Shown one piece after another: positions 37,375 to 47,770 of a stretch of 64,000 nucleotides of DNA. Position numbers and translations under genes: made by a program. Location of the stretch: NCBI RefSeq assembly GCF_022682495.2, contig NC_071399.1, positions 53,994,873 to 54,058,872 of the forward strand, given 5' to 3'. A model generated the notes under the pieces. It worked only from the letters and a program-made list of their open reading frames with translations. It was not told the origin of the DNA and ran no database searches. The DNA comes from Desmodus rotundus (lineage: Eukaryota > Chordata > Mammalia > Chiroptera > Phyllostomidae). Each line of letters starts with the position of its first letter. Within the stretch, counting starts at the first letter, position 1.

Positions 37375-38213
37375 TTAGATAAGTCTCTTTAACATTTCAT
37401 ACAATAATGGCTTGGTGATGATGAACTCCTTGAACTTGACCTTATCTGAGAAGCACTTTATCTGCCCTTTCATTCTAAATGATAGCTTTGCTGGATACAG
37501 TAATCTTGGATGTAGGCCCTTGCCTTTCATGACTTGGAATACTTCTTGCCAGTCCCTTCTTGCCTGTAAGGTCTCTTTGGAGAAATCAGCTGATAGTCTT
37601 ATGGGAACCCCTTTGTAGGTAACTGTGTCCTTTTCTCTTGCTGCTTCTAAGATTCTCTCCTTCTGCTTAATCTTGGGGAATGGAATTATGATGTGCCTTG
37701 GTGTGTTCCTCCTTGGGTCCAGCTTCGTTGGGACTCTCTGAGCTTCCTGGACTTCCTGGAAGTCTATTTCCTTTGCCAGACTGTGGAAGTTCTCCTTGAT
37801 TATTTGTTCAAATAAGTTTTCAATTTTTTGTTCTTCCTCTTCTCCTTCTGGCACCCCTATAATTCGGATGTTGGAACATTTCAAGATGTCCTGGAGGTTC
37901 CTAAGCCTCTCCTCATTTTTCCGAATTCTTGTTTCTTCATTCTGTTCTAGTTGGATGTTTCTTTCTTCCTTCTGGTCCACACCATTGATTTGAGTCCCAG
38001 TTTCCTTCGCATCACTATTGGTTCCCTGTACATTTTCCTTTGTTTCTCTAAGCATAGGCTTCAATTTTCCATCTAGTTTTCAAACAAATTCAACCAATTC
38101 TGTGAGCATCTTGATAACCAGTGTTTTGAACTGTGCATTCGATAGGTTGGCTATCTCTTCCTTGCTTAGTTGTATTTTTTCTGGAGCTTTGAAGTGTTCT
38201 GTCATTTGGGCCT
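37375..38213 (-). pseudogene. L1-type ORF1 of the young half-L1, disabled
   Basis: The frame encodes an ORF1p-like RNA-binding protein of about 280 codons. From the N-terminus: a charged, probably coiled-coil part; an RRM with IRIIGVPEGEEEEQ; the TPRHIII strand; and a C-terminal domain with LSADFSKETLQARRDW and YPAKLSF. The Arg pair in QARRDW corresponds to residues that bind nucleic acid in human ORF1p. Compared with the second copy (55384), the start codon reads AAG rather than ATG, and a TGA lies at 38080-38082. The 229-codon frame from 38064 onward is intact. ORF1p is an RNA chaperone of the L1 particle; this copy cannot make it in full. Confidence 0.8.
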
Positions 38214-38234
38214 TTTTTTTTTTTTTTTTTTTTG

Positions 38235-38978
38235 GTCTTGGCACAACTGCTACTTAAAGGGACGGAGTCTTAGGTGTTCCCGGGGTGGGGCAGGGTAATG
38301 CTGGTAGCTGTGCTGTGACAGTGTACGTGGGGGAGGGGCTGAGAGGGAGCAATGGCGCCCGCTTCACTCTCCACCGGATTCCAGCCACTGCCTCCGCTAC
38401 ACAGAATCAAATTGGGCCCTTCTGGTGCTGGTTCCCAAGTGGGTGGGCCTGCGCATGCTCTAGGCCCCTGTGGGTCTCTCCAACTACCTCTCCTGTGAGG
38501 CTGGGAGTCTCTCCTACTGCTGCCGCAACCCCCATGGGCATTTTCAATCAGAGGTTTGAGCCTTTATTTCGCCGCGCTGGAGCCCTGGGTTACGTGGTCT
38601 GCTTTGCTCCCCTCCATTTGTCCAGGTTTATGTGTGCGCGAGTGTGGGGCCTCGGGGTGCTACCTGCCGCTCTGCCTGCCCCGTTCTCCGCCACTCTGAG
38701 TCCGGCCCTCTCGGTTTATCTGTGCGCGAATGTGGGGTCGCAGGGTCTGCTAGAGGTCAGACTGCCTGCCCCGCTCGTCCCACACTCCGCCAGTCTCGGT
38801 TCGCCACAGCCATACGAGTCCTCTCTGCCCCAGTGCCTGTCTCTGCCCCTCCTACTGGTCTGGATGTATGTTTCTTTTTTATCTACTTGGTGTCGGACTT
38901 CCTTGCCATTCGATTTTCTGTCAGTTCTGGGTGTGTGAGGAGGCGCAGTGTGTCTACACCGCCATCTTGGTTCTCCGC
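38235..38978 (-). promoter_or_regulatory. 5' UTR and internal promoter of the young half-L1
   Basis: CpG-dense sequence between the element's 5' end and ORF1, beginning with the YY1-type site and ending in an A-rich run of about 20 (plus-strand T run at 38213-38234) just before ORF1. L1 promoters lie in this position. The opposite strand carries a 217-codon open frame (38285-38938). Confidence 0.6.
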
Positions 38979-38991
38979 ATTGTGACTTTTT

Positions 38992-39725
38992 GATGAAAAC
39001 TGGATATTTGAATCTAATGATGTGGCAACTCTAAAAGTCAGATTCTCTCCTTTCCCCAGGGTTTGCTGCTTTTTGTTATTGTTTTATTTTTTTTGTTATT
39101 ATTCTAGGCTTTCTCTGTGTTGAAGATCAGTCTGAGGTATAAACTTAAAGCTTCTCAGGTCTTTTCTGAGACTTTCACTGGGCATAATTGCTTACTTTTT
39201 AATTTTTCCCCATATGAAGTTTTTAAGAATGTCCTAGTCTTTAATGTTTGGCTTCCACATGGTAAAAAAGGGAAAAACAAAGAGGGGAAAGCATTGGTTC
39301 TTTAAATCACTTGGATATTACTTTAATTGGAGGGGGAGGTGCAACAACAATGGCTTCCTGCTGCTGTGTTTGCACTTGTGTGATCAGAAACACCAATCAG
39401 TGATCATAGCACAGATCCCTCATATTTGGAGGACAGGGTCCTTTTTGCCAACCCTGGCTCCAACAAGCTGTGTGCAATGGTTCCAGGAATATAGGCATAG
39501 CTGCCCTCCATGTAGCTGTCGTTAGGGGATGGATAGCTGCTAAGAGCTGAAATTGACTGAAATTAACTGCAATTTACCATCAAAATTTGCCCCTGGATGT
39601 TGCAAGCCTTTAATAGATGAGTTCCCAAAACAGTTACATCAGATAGATTCTGCTGGTGCAACTACTGTCATGGAGACACAAATTCCTTGTACTTCTCACA
39701 CTGTCATCATCCCAGAATCCTGTAT
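38992..39725 (-). mobile_element. Ancient half-L1 relic, right part (5' region)
   Basis: It resumes after the young insertion with 'gatgaaaactggatatttgaatctaatgatgtggcaactc', 'ggtgcaacaacaatggcttcctgctgc', 'agcacagatccctcatatttggagg', 'ccaacaagctgtgtgcaatgg' and 'gatgagttcccaaaacagttacatcagatagattctgctggtgcaac'. From memory this is the antisense 5' part of HAL1. No coding frame survives. Confidence 0.6.
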
Positions 39726-40095
39726 GTTTAATTTTTTGAGGAATTTCCATGTTTTCCATAGAGGACATACCATTTTACATTCCTGACAGCAATGCACAAG
39801 TGTTCCCATTTCCCCACATTTTTGCCAAGACTTATTATTTTCTGTTTTTGTTTGTTTAAAATATCTGTCCTAAAAGGTGTGAAGTAGTATCTCATTATTA
39901 TGGTTTGATTTGCATTTTCCTAATGATTAGTGATACTCAACATGTTTTTAATAGGATTATTGGCCACCTACGTATCTTTTTTGGGAGAAATGGTTGTTCA
40001 AGTTTTGCTTACTTTAAAATTGTTTTTGTTGTTGTTCAGTTGTAGGAGATTTTAAAAATATAGTCTGGATACTAATCCTTGTTACCTGAAATTTT
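39726..40095 (-). mobile_element. Old L1 3' fragment, antisense
   Basis: 'ttgaggaatttccatgttttccatag', 'ccattttacattcctgacagcaatgcacaag', 'aggtgtgaagtagtatctcatta' and 'gatttgcattttcctaatgattagtgat' are antisense L1 phrases. Confidence 0.7.
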
Positions 40096-40194
40096 TAAAA
40101 GTTCCTTCTTGTTTTAACATTTATACATCTTAAAACCACATAAAAACCACATCAGCTGCTAACTCAATAAACCTTACACTCTATCATAGATAGC

Positions 40195-40385
40195 TTAGAA
40201 CCTGGCTACTTAAAATGTGCCATCAACATTACTTGGGAGAATCAGTATCACTTGGGAGCTTGTTAGAAATTCAGAATCTTGGGCCTTTACTCCAGATATT
40301 CTGAGTCAGAATCTGCATTTGAACAAGATCCCCAGGTGATTTCATATGACATTGAAGCTTGAAAACCACTGCTCTAGAATGCAGT
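40195..40385. mobile_element. MER5-type hAT-Charlie fragment
   Basis: 'cacttgggagcttgttagaaattcagaatcttgggcc', 'tgagtcagaatctgcatttgaacaagatccccaggtgattt' and the end 'cttgaaaaccactgctctag' match the MER5 pattern and its CAGTGGTT-type terminus. Confidence 0.65.
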
Positions 40386-40486
40386 GTAGCTGTGTAAGAT
40401 AAATCAAGCATTTTTTTGGGTCAGTTTTTTATTCCAGAGTGACCCCACTCTGGCATCATTGGCCTTTTCATTAAAACTTAAGGCCA

Positions 40487-40693
40487 GCCCTGGTTGGGTG
40501 ACTCAGTTCCCCCGCACACCAAAAGGTTGTGGGTTTGATCCCTTGTTAGGGCGCATGCCTAGGCTGAAGATTTGCTGCCGGGTTGGGGTGTATACAGAGC
40601 GAAGGCAGCCGATCAATGTATCTCTCTCTCACTCCTTCGCTCTATAAAATCAACAAATATATCTTTGAGTGAGGAAAAAACAAACAGAAAAGC
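40487..40693 (+). mobile_element. Ves SINE
   Basis: Starts 'gccctggttgggtgactcag', has B-box-like GGTTTGATCCC, 'ttagggcgcatgcctaggc' and an A-rich end. AAGGCCA flanks it at 40480-40486 and 40694-40700. Confidence 0.85.
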
Positions 40694-40700
40694 AAGGCCA

Positions 40701-41424
40701 AATTATGCAGCTCTGATGGCAACGTCACAAGTTTACGGACCTTCTTAATTTTGACATGTTGAGATGGATGTTTTTCTCCAGGGTTGAATCATATTAATCC
40801 ATATATCTACATCTTTTTCTATCTATTTCTTTTCTTCTCCTTTCTCTGAGTACCAAAAATAAATGTAGCCAGTGGCAGTACCTTCTGTTTCTTTTCAGAA
40901 AAAAAAGGAACAGATTCTCACACTGGTTTTCATTGGCCCATCTGACACTGTTTTATTTCTTAGTTGTTCTGCGTAAATTGCTTGTAGGCAATTCTCTTCT
41001 CAGTCTCCAACTGGGGCTTTGTGCAGCTGAAGTGGTTGTTATCTCAGCAAGTTAGTGACATCAATCCATCCCTTCTCCTGTGGGATCACGTGGCTTTAAT
41101 GAGAATATTCCCCAAGTGTTTACTTCTGAGCTGCTGGGGCAGGTGCAGTAGCCAAGTACGAGACCTCTGCACAAGGAACCTTTGAGTCAATGAGACTTTT
41201 CCGACACCTGTATCCTACACACTTTATCTGATCATTAGTGTTGAAAAACACCTTTGGCTCCAGTGGATTTCTGGAAATGACAGTAATGAACATGATACCC
41301 ATCCTAATGAACACGTTCTCCTTGAACATGGGCTGGCTGCTGATTATTGTGTTCCCTCGTGGTGAATCTTTGGTGAATCTTGTTTTAATGGTTTACTAAA
41401 CTCCCACTTATTCAGTCTAAGTTT
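40701..41424. other. Intergenic, no gene recognised
   Basis: Nothing recognised. Confidence 0.5.
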
Positions 41425-41540
41425 TATTGGGTTGGCCAAAAAGTCAATTTAGTTTTTTCTATAAAATAAAAGCCACATTTTTCATTTCCACCAATAACTT
41501 TATTGATTTGGTTATTTTGAGTGTATTGGCTATCTCACAC

Positions 41541-41645
41541 TATTGGCTCCTGGTGGGTAGAGGCCAGGGGTACTGCGACACATCTTCCAGTGCATAAGAC
41601 AGCCCCACAGCAAAGAATTATTTGGCCAAAATGTCAATAGCACCG
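41541..41645 (+). mobile_element. MER20-like hAT fragment inside the mariner
   Basis: 'ctcctggtgggtagaggccaggggtactgc', 'cagtgcataagacagccccacagcaaagaattatttggcc' and 'aaaatgtcaatagcaccg' follow the 3' half of the MER20 consensus as I remember it. It lies between two mariner parts that share one pair of inverted ends. Confidence 0.7.
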
Positions 41646-41821
41646 AAAGACTTCGCAAACCACTTTTTACGCATTCGATCAGCTATAGCCCCTTCTTCAT
41701 ACCCTGCACAAATCTTTTTCTGTATTTCAGTTGTATTTTTACCTTTCTTGAAATAATAAAGCATAATACATGAAAATGTTGCATATCTTCTTCCATCTTC
41801 AATATTAAAATGGCTGCACAA
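41618..41821 (-). pseudogene. Truncated mariner transposase N-terminus
   Basis: A 67-codon frame begins with a His/Phe-rich start, then IMLYYFKKGKNTTEIQKKIC and EGAIADRMRKKWFAKSF. This is the first helix-turn-helix of a cecropia-type mariner transposase, which binds the terminal repeats. The last few residues (AIDILAK) and the stop come from the adjoining MER20-like DNA. No catalytic domain is present. A peptide of this kind could at most bind transposon ends; there is no evidence that it is expressed. Confidence 0.75.
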
Positions 41822-41978
41822 AAATTCACCAATTTTGATGTTTTTAAAAAATATATGCTGATATGACAGCTGTCACATTATAATCTAGTAAATTGTTTCA
41901 AATGAAGTTCAAGACAAGTCAGCACTACTAGAGCCACTGTACAGAAAAAATGTAATGGACTTTTTGGCCAACCCAATA

Positions 41979-44700
41979 TTTTAGTGATGGAAACATTATC
42001 TTTGTTTATACATATTTCTGTAACATATGCATATAACATGATGGGAGAAACTTGAAACTAAAATTCATAGTTAGTTTCTCATCACTACTCAGCAGTAGGA
42101 AATCTGAAAGGAAGGAGGTAGGAGGGAGGTACCTCTTTGTCAAACTGATGCTTGGTGTTAGTCAAAAATCTTCATCTATTCCCTGGTGATGCCTCTCACA
42201 AAGGAGCTGCAGGAAGGGGCAATGATGGTGTATGCAGAAGATCTTGTGTTTGACCAACAACCATTTCTCTCCCTTTGATTAGTCCAAGTCCATTGCAATT
42301 ATTCTATTCCCCCGATAGTGATTTGTTCTGGAATGGCAGGTGATGAAATGAGGCATGCAGTGATGTCTGGGATGGTGTAGGGGTGGGGATATTCTGGGAG
42401 AGGTTTCCTTGTTCTATGGGAAGATGTTTTTTCATTCTCCCTTTGATGTTTTCATATCTGGAAATGATGCCTGGAAGTCCTGCTGCCATATTGCTATGAG
42501 CCTGAGGATGATGCTAGTACGTAGAACAGCAGAGCAGAGGGATGGAACCACCTGGAACCTTGGTTATATTGCTGAGTTGCTTAGATCAACAAACCCTGAG
42601 ATCCTGACCTGTGTGGCTCTCGGTTTTGTGGGATAGTGAATTTGCTCATTGTCCAATTCAGCTTCAGTCAGGTTTTTTGTTTCCTGCAGCCAAAACCATT
42701 TGAACAGATACAGAGGGAAAATATGGATAGTTTCCCAATACTTAGTATTTTGGGTTTTATTTTGCAGTGTTGCAAGTTATGGAATAAATAGATCCATATT
42801 TCATAGTGTAAAAACACATTCCAATGCTAAGATAAATTAAATATAATTTTTTTTTAAGAATAAGTGGTGATGGATGGAGACTTGACTTGGGGGGGGGGTG
42901 GACACACAGTACCATGTGCAGGTGACATGCTGTGGAATTGTGAGCCTGAAACTTGTATGCTTTTGCTAACCAGAATCAGTCCAATAAATCCAATAAAAAG
43001 AAGAAATTTAATCTTTACTTACACTTTAGGCTGCCAACCCCGTGATATTTCTTCACTACACAGATCATCACCAGCTGGCTGTTTTATTTCCACTGAACTA
43101 TGCACTTTTGGGGTAGCGAGGGGTAGCTTTGTGTCCAGCATCTCCCTTCTCAGTCTGTTCCCTTTGAACTTGGCCAAGGGAACCTCCAGGCACAGCTCTA
43201 ACGAGACTTAAGGATGACAATAATCACAACATATGTTTCAATTCCATTAATTTGGGGATAAGATAAAATGGATTTATAAAAGGAAATTTTAAATTACATT
43301 TAAACTAACATTTAAAATTAAATGTTAGTTATTTTCTGAATAGTTGGTTCATGCCTTTGGCGCCCAATTCAAAGGTACAAAGAGATGTGCAGTGAAAAGA
43401 AAGCCTCCCTCTTCTCCCTGGCTTCAGCCACTCAGTTCCCCCTCCTGGAGGCAATCACTGCTGCTGGTAATGAAAGGAAACCTATCTCCCTAATCCACTC
43501 AGGAGGTTCAACCTAGGACAGGAGCCTGCTGATACGTATGATATTCTGAAAAGTTGGATAGGGCCCTAGACTGAAACTCACTAAGACTGTGCTCTGGTCC
43601 TGACCTTGAGAGAAAGGCTGAACCCCTGACCTCGATGAGGCTGCCTGGATTTCCTTTATGAAATGTGGATTGATAATGCCTACTCTACTCTTCTTAAACT
43701 CCAGGTGAGATATAACAGTAAGAGTTCTCTAGAAAGATGAAAACACAAGAGCATCTGAATGCAGGCAAATAAAGTTTACCGTATTGGCATCCAAAAATGA
43801 GATAAATATTTTCTTTCATTTATTTTAAATTCTGTTTAATGCTTCAATAATTCCTTCATGTAGTAAAATATAAATATAAAAAGAAAGCATCAAGAACCTG
43901 TTGTCAATGGATTCTTACTACTTGCCTCCACTATTTTTGACCCTTTCTGAGGTATAGGAAGCTTTAGAATTTGGGTAGGTTTTTTTGTTGTTGTTTTGTT
44001 TTTTTCCATTTTAGGCATTGAGTACTTTTGTTGGCACCTCAGTGCAGGGATAAAGACTGGGAAAGCAGGGCCTGGTTTATAAAGTTCTGGGTGGTACCAT
44101 GTCCTGTAACACATGGTGGTGGTGGTGGGTCAACCCGATGGGGAGGGGAAGCTACTGCAGTTGGTTTGTTGGTCCTAGGCCTTCAGTGTGCATGTTTTTG
44201 TGCCTAGCAGTGAGGTGGTAACACTGAACAGCTAGAGGGGACAGCGTGGTGGTATCAGGACTCTTCATGCTGGGCCTGAATTCTTATGGCATGAGCGTGC
44301 CACCACTGGAGAAGAATTACAACCCAGCTTCTGTTTAAACTGGGGGCTTTTGGGAATAGGCTGAGCCACAGGCAGAACTGAGGGAGACTGAGTAGGAAAG
44401 GACCCGGAGCTGCCAGGGCTTCGCTTAGTTCACTCTATGAGGATGGACTGGTAGGAAAAAGCCATCATTGTGAGGGTTCGATGGCAGGTTGCTGTTGCAA
44501 GGCGTGCTGTGTTTGTTCTGGCAGGCTCCTTGTAAATCCACGCCAAGCCCCAGCCAGGGCACTGTCAGGTATGAAAGGGCGCTTCACCTTCTGCACGCTG
44601 CTTTTCATTAGCCTCCTGGCGCTTGTGGTTCAGAATCTGTTTAGATTTTGAGTCCAGCAGAGACACTGCCCCATTGTGGAATGCTGCTGTGGCCGAGACA
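41979..44700. other. Intergenic with one MIR-like patch
   Basis: A G9 run lies near 42888-42898, a 12-bp inverted repeat at 43303-43314/43319-43330, and a sense MIR-like stretch at about 43565-43720 ('ctctggtcctgacc ... tttatgaaatgtggattgataatgcctac'). No gene is seen. Confidence 0.5.
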
Positions 44701-45119
44701 CTCTGCTTCTTTTTTATTTTATTTTATTTTACTTTCTGAAAACCAAGCATCTCTGAATTAGCACTCAAAGTACTGCCCTAGGATTGGGCCAAAATTATGT
44801 GGTTACCACAGCAACAACACCTTTTCCTACCTAAGAATGATTTATTTTTCTCAGATGTAATACAGCGTTGGCAGCTCCAGCCCCCTCACCTCAGCCCAGG
44901 TCTCTGTAAGTAGGTCCCTGTGTGCACAGGCAGTAATTTCTGGAATGGGGGGGTGGGGGGTGCCACTACCCCTGTTGACAAGTATCATTCCTGTTGCTCT
45001 CCACTGTCCCCTTCCCAGGTCTACCCTCAACACAGTATTTGCAAATTTGGCAAAATTGGGCTTTAACAGTTTACCCCCTGCCTTTACATTTTTTCTTTTC
45101 CAGTTCAAGTAAATTCAGC

Positions 45120-45355
45120 AAACTTTTACCGAAGCAGTGGTTGTTGAGTTTGAATTGCAGCTTCAACATTTATGAAGTATATGTCCTCAGGTAATGTTCT
45201 GAGTCCACCAGTTTTCTTATCTATAAAATGGAGCTAATAGTAGTACTTTCCTCATTGGACTTCAAGGAGGATTAAATTGGGATTTTGTGAGCAAAGTTTT
45301 TGGCACAGTGCCTGGAATGTAGTAAAAACTCACAAATAAGCTATTAATTATAATG
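45120..45355 (+). repeat. MIR SINE, nearly full length
   Basis: 'gttgttgagtttgaattgcagc', 'cagttttcttatctataaaatggagctaatagtagtac', 'aggattaaattggg' and 'tttggcacagtgcctggaatgtagtaaaaactcacaa' follow sense MIR. Confidence 0.8.
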
Positions 45356-47160
45356 ATGTGTCAGCTGTGCAGGGCTCTTTTAGGCTGAAACAATACGAAA
45401 GGCAGTCAGCAGAAACAGATATCTACAGCCATAGGCTGTAGTCCATTCCAGCCTAAGGGCCGGCATACCTGGCTTCCCCACTCACAGGCTTTCTGGTTAC
45501 TGGGCCATCAGTTGCTCTCAATGTGTTCTGGTAGTCCACAGTCTACGTGTCTCATCCTGGCTGGACCTGGCCTTGGTAACTGTTGCTCTTTCCAGAATTC
45601 ATCCTTACATCTGTTTTTTCTTTTCTTTTCTTTTGATTTAGATTCACAGTTGACAAGATACAATCTCCAAAGCTGAGTTTCTATAGCTTATGCTGTTGGA
45701 CATGCCTATAAATAAGGCTTTTGTTTTAGGCCTACGTGGCCAGCTCAGCACTTCTCCAGCTGAGTCACTAACTCCCTTCTGTCAGACCACCCACTCCCAG
45801 TACGCATGACAGCAGGGCTCACACAGTGTGTCTGCTGTCTCATCAGAGTGCTACTCTGCCCAGGAATGGCCCCGTTCCTGCCCTGAAACTGAGTTCTCCC
45901 CAGTATGAGGCAGACCCTCCCAGCACCTTGGGACCTGACTCCCTTCTTGTCTGATGGATTTCCCATGTAGTTGTGGGAATGTTTACAGAGCTCCACTCTT
46001 CCCCATTCAAAGTTGCCTTCAATTCAACCTGGGAGTGAATCAGATCACAGTAGACAGACACCTAAAGGACCAGGTGGGGAGATTAGCCAATCATAGCAGC
46101 AGAAGCAGAATTCCCTGTCAAGCCTCCAAGTTCATTTAAACAGCAGCAAAACAATCTGCTATCACCTTGTGCCATAATTTCTTATATAGATCTATGTTAT
46201 AAAGTATGAGAGCCATAGTCACATGTAGCTAGGAAGTGCCTGAAATATGGCTAGTCTGAATTGCAGAGTGCTGTACATATAAAATATACACTTTGAAGAC
46301 AGTACAAAGGGTAAATGATCTAATTAATATTTTTAAATGATTACATGTTGACATGATAATACTTTAGCTATAGTGGGTTGAATAAAATATATTATTAAAT
46401 TAATTTCACCTGTTTATTTTTACTTTTTTAATATGGTTGCTAGAAAAAATTAAATTACACATATGGCTTGCACGTGTGACTTACATTATTTTTCTACTGG
46501 ATGGTGATGCTCTAGAATGTAGTCTCTTTGCAGTGTTAGAATCAAGGAAAATAAATATTACTCTAGGTATTTTAATTACAGAGGGATTTAACACAGGGAA
46601 TTAGGTGCTTACAAAACTGGGTCTGGAGGAAAAAAAATCAGCAGCAGGTATGTGTGTGGGTAGGGGCGGGTCTTCTTAGCTTTCAGATTTACTGCTGGCT
46701 TTCAGAAAATCTGAAAGGAAGCACTGCTTAGTGTAGAATTCAGAAAACTATAGAAAATGCTGCTAAGGGTCCCAGACATCCAACAACATGAGGTGGATGG
46801 CTGGCAAGAGTTTTGCTGGTTTCTGGAAAAACTCACATCTGACAAAGCTCATGTGTCCATTGTTGGTGTTGGAGGAAGAGTAATAGGTCCTCTTACCTCT
46901 TTTCCGACTTCCAAATCTCATGCCAACATGTCCCACTGGCAGAATGCAAATCATATCCAGGATCCTGGATGCCATGTAGTTCCCAATCTTCCAGCCCTGT
47001 GATATACAGGAGAGCCAGAGAAGGATGCACACTAATGGTTGAAAATAAGCAGATGAAAACAAAACAAAATAGCCTCAATGTTTAGCACATCCCTCAAGGA
47101 GAGCCATATTCATTCTGAGGTATGGCATAGTGTCTAGCACATAATAGGTGTTCAATGAAA
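45356..47160. other. Intergenic, no gene recognised
   Basis: AT-rich between 46300 and 46560, otherwise mixed. Small overlapping open frames at 45745-46061 and 46757-47062 show no domain. Confidence 0.5.
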
Positions 47161-47241
47161 TTGAAAAAACCATTTTCTTTGTGGATGTGGATATTTATGT
47201 TGGCTCTATTATTTTGCTATTGTAGATAATTCTGCAATGGA

Positions 47242-47630
47242 TCTCTCTCTCTCTCTCCTTTCCCCCTCCCTCCCTCCCTTTCCTTCCCTCCCTCCCTTCC
47301 TTCCTTCCTTCCTTCCTTCCTTCCTTCCTTCCTTCCTTCCTTCCTTCCTTCCTTCCTTCCTTCCTTCTTTCCTTCCTTCTTTCCTTCCTTCCTCACCTGA
47401 GGACATGACTATTGATTTTAGAGAGAGAGGGAGAGAGGGAGAGAAACATGGATACAAGAGAGAAACATTGGTTGCCTCTCATATGTGCCCTGACTTGGGA
47501 CCATTCTTGTTCGTGCCCCGACTGTGGATGAACCAGCAACCCAGGTATGTGCCCTGGCCAGGAATGAACCCTGTGACCTTTTGGCTTAAGGGATGACTCT
47601 CCAACAAACTAAGCTACACAGGCCAGGGCT
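47242..47630 (-). mobile_element. Ves SINE with an expanded (GGAA)n tail
   Basis: The SINE body is antisense at about 47398-47630, ending 'ctaagctacacaggccaggg', with 'ccagcaacccaggtatgtgccctggccaggaatgaacc'. On its 3' side, where the A-rich tail should be, the plus strand has CT and TTCC repeats down to 47242. ATGGA (47237-47241, and again near 47631-47635) looks like a short target duplication, placing the microsatellite inside the insertion. Confidence 0.75.
47262..47395. repeat. (TTCC)n / (GGAA)n microsatellite
   Basis: More than 25 TTCC units with a few TTTCC interruptions and CCCT-rich edges. It produces the low-complexity open frames seen on both strands. Confidence 0.97.
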
Positions 47631-47770
47631 ATGGACATTTTCATGTATGATTCTTCTTGTTTTTATTAATACATTTTCTAGGGATAGACACTCAGAAGTG
47701 GGATTACTGAGAATTGTTTAATTTTGTCATGTTGCTTTCCAGAACTTATGTACCAGTCTATAGTCATATG

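Larger units (their letters stand above)
36968..38978 (-). mobile_element. Complete young half-L1 (HAL1-type, ORF1 only)
   Basis: A 2.0-kb minus-strand retrotransposon flanked by ATTGTGACTTTTT at 36955-36967 and 38979-38991. Its 5' end carries CCAAGATGGCGG (complement of 38959-38970), a YY1-type site where L1 elements begin. A GC- and CpG-rich 5' UTR of about 740 bp follows, then ORF1 (38213-37375), then directly a 3' UTR of about 400 bp with a C-rich (plus-strand) tract and an A-rich end. There is no ORF2 sequence, so it depended on another L1 for reverse transcriptase. It sits inside an older element of the same design. Confidence 0.85.
41427..41976 (-). mobile_element. Chimeric mariner MITE (550 bp)
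   Basis: Its ends are inverted repeats, TTGGGTTGGCCAAAAAGTC at 41427 and the matching complement ending 41976 (one mismatch within 19 bases), each flanked by TA (41425-41426, 41977-41978). This is the terminus of cecropia-type mariners known from bats and ruminants. The inside is not a simple deletion: 41541-41645 is part of a MER20-like hAT element, and 41646-41821 codes for the N-terminus of a mariner transposase on the minus strand. It lacks the catalytic DDD domain, so it could move only in trans. Confidence 0.85.
47165..47770 (-). mobile_element. Old L1 3' fragment, antisense, split by a Ves SINE
   Basis: Left part: 'ttggctctattattttgctattgtagataattctgcaatgg'. Right part: 'tttattaatacattttctagggatagacactcagaagtggg'. 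Together they are the 'aataatgctgcaatgaaca ... acccagaagtggg' order of an antisense L1. Confidence 0.65.

Noticed and set aside
47209..47596. Frames of 82 and 119 codons with strict amino-acid periodicity
   Set aside because: They are translations of the (TTCC)n microsatellite.
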